DNA from: Basidiobolus meristosporus CBS 931.73
Taxonomy: Eukaryota; Basidiobolomycota; Basidiobolomycetes; Basidiobolales; Basidiobolaceae
Reading direction: 5' to 3'
DNA length: 63,948 nt
Assembly (NCBI GenBank): GCA_002104905.1
Contig: MCFE01000515.1
Location: 1 to 63,948, forward strand
Of this stretch, positions 63,018 through 63,948 are shown one piece after another. A program made the position numbers and the translations under genes. The notes under the pieces are model-generated. The model had not been told where the DNA came from and did not search any database. It saw only the letters and a program-made list of their open reading frames with translations. Numbering within the stretch: the first letter of the stretch is position 1; the number at the start of each line of letters is the position of its first letter.

Positions 63018-63366
63018 TGTTGTAAGAGTCCTGGAGATATTGGAAGTGATTGGGAGAACAAGTAGATTATGTGGTTTTCACTTAATGATTTATTGAATGT
63101 AAAAGTAGTATTTATACTTTTACCTGGTCTTGGCATTACAAACACGTAGAATAGGTTAAGGAAGGTCTCAAGAGCATGTGTGCAAAGTTTAGGGCTGTTT
63201 GGACAACTTTGAGAATTTTCATGTTCTGGGTACCAGGTATTTTGGTGAAAATATTCTAGGTAAATCCCAACAAGGAATTTGGTCAGTATTCTCTAGGATT
63301 TGAGGGTAATGATCTAAGTGACTAAGTTAGGTGAATATTTAGGTGGAAATACAAATTTTTACAACA
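63018..63366 (-). repeat. 5' LTR of element B
   Basis: 349 bp with the same termini and internal TATA/AATAAA arrangement on the minus strand. Confidence 0.9.
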
Positions 63367-63948
63367 AATAAAGGGATAAAACTTGACAATATTTGAATGG
63401 TATTGTTGCGGTCTTTCAGCACTCTATAACTATTTTGCATGGATCCAGTTGGCCAGGGCATCAATTGCTTTATATGGCAAGAAACTTGATGATATTTTGA
63501 TGGCCTCACAGCAAGACCCTGATGGCATTATATTGGCAGTATGACAGCCTACCACTGGTTCTGTATAATGCTAACATACCAATTTACCAAACGGTATTTC
63601 CTTTTTCTACCTCCCCTTGTGCAACTCATATGTTCCACTGTAGAATCACCTTTCTTTATTTGCTTACCCACTACTACCTTGGGTATTCCACATATAGTTC
63701 AACCCAAAAAAAAACTATGGCCTCTAGCTTTTTAACCTCTACAAATACGCACACCTGCCACAATTGACATACTTCCATCACCTCAACTTTATGGCTTTTT
63801 AGTGTGATATTTGCAAAGTATCCATCTACCTTGTACTGCTGGTAACATATACATCTTGCTAACATATGCTTGGTTGTTGCCACTTCTGCCATGAATACCT
63901 CCTGAATATCCGCAAAGAACTTCTTGGTATTTAGCCAATATACTCCTT
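63367..63948. other. Right edge, probably further repeat-derived DNA
   Basis: AT-rich sequence without a recognised gene. A minus-strand frame continuing from the window edge (63948 to about 63674) reads like a fragment of a longer protein but matches no family I know. It may be another decayed element or an exon cut by the window edge. Confidence 0.3.

Larger units (their letters stand above)
58685..63366 (-). mobile_element. Ty1/copia retrotransposon B, near full length, inactive, opposite orientation
   Basis: This 4.68-kb element has LTRs 58685-59033 and 63018-63366 (both 349 bp, about a dozen differences by eye) and imperfect flanking AATGA/AATAA. It has the same family, gene order and primer site as element A, which lies in inverted orientation about 1.2 kb away. 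Confidence 0.92.

Overview
The window looks like a stretch of nuclear chromosome from a filamentous, probably early-diverging (non-Dikarya) fungus. Most protein genes are interrupted by short spliceosomal introns (about 45-60 nt, GT...AG, often with a CTAAC/CTAAT-like branch site), have TATA boxes close to the start codon, and encode orthologues typical of fungi or opisthokonts (INO80, RRN7/TAF1B, muniscin, diaphanous-type formin, SF3A2, PHS1, ARL3, UCHL3). The Entomophthoromycotina/Zoopagomycota (Basidiobolus- or Conidiobolus-like) assignment is inference from gene content: a bacterial-type MurQ, a trypsin-like protease and a stand-alone PAS protein. I recognised no tRNA, rRNA or CRISPR.

Layout. 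0-8.6 kb: 3' end of a glycine-rich repeat protein, a broken listerin-like fragment, a secreted trypsin-like protease, a secreted GH32 invertase/inulinase, an NmrA-type reductase and an intron-bearing MurQ. 8.9-14 kb: three minus-strand housekeeping genes that become clear only after splicing: an XRCC4-like DNA-repair factor, the Golgi GTPase ARL3/ARFRP1 and the deubiquitinase UCHL3. 14.3-17.7 kb: two copies of a 1-Cys peroxiredoxin encoding the same protein, flanking a small PAS-PAS gene. 18-29 kb: a CNNM/Mam3 membrane protein, the INO80 ATPase, a HAD phosphatase and the very-long-chain acyl-CoA dehydratase PHS1. 29.6-50.8 kb: Syp1/FCHo muniscin, RRN7, a TPR-metallo-beta-lactamase fusion, SF3A2, formin, a SET-domain methyltransferase with an extra half SET module, a STIMATE/TMEM110-type membrane protein, a C2H2 transcription factor and an L-galactose/D-arabinose dehydrogenase-like aldo-keto reductase.

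51.2-63.4 kb is a nested graveyard of one Ty1/copia family: two near full-length but broken elements in opposite orientation (A, plus; B, minus), an older relic split by A and by a solo LTR, and two still older fragments. A and B keep a primer-binding site that matches the anticodon arm of initiator tRNA-Met, as in Drosophila copia, and this site overlaps the gag start codon.

The genes are mostly unrelated housekeeping functions, not one pathway. I found no convincing new multi-gene system. The most interesting items are the MurQ gene with an intron, the TPR-MBL fusion, the truncated second SET module, the peroxiredoxin duplication around a PAS gene, the XRCC4-like gene with its triple SPDLF-type motif, and the copia half-tRNA primer site with an identical frameshift in both element copies.
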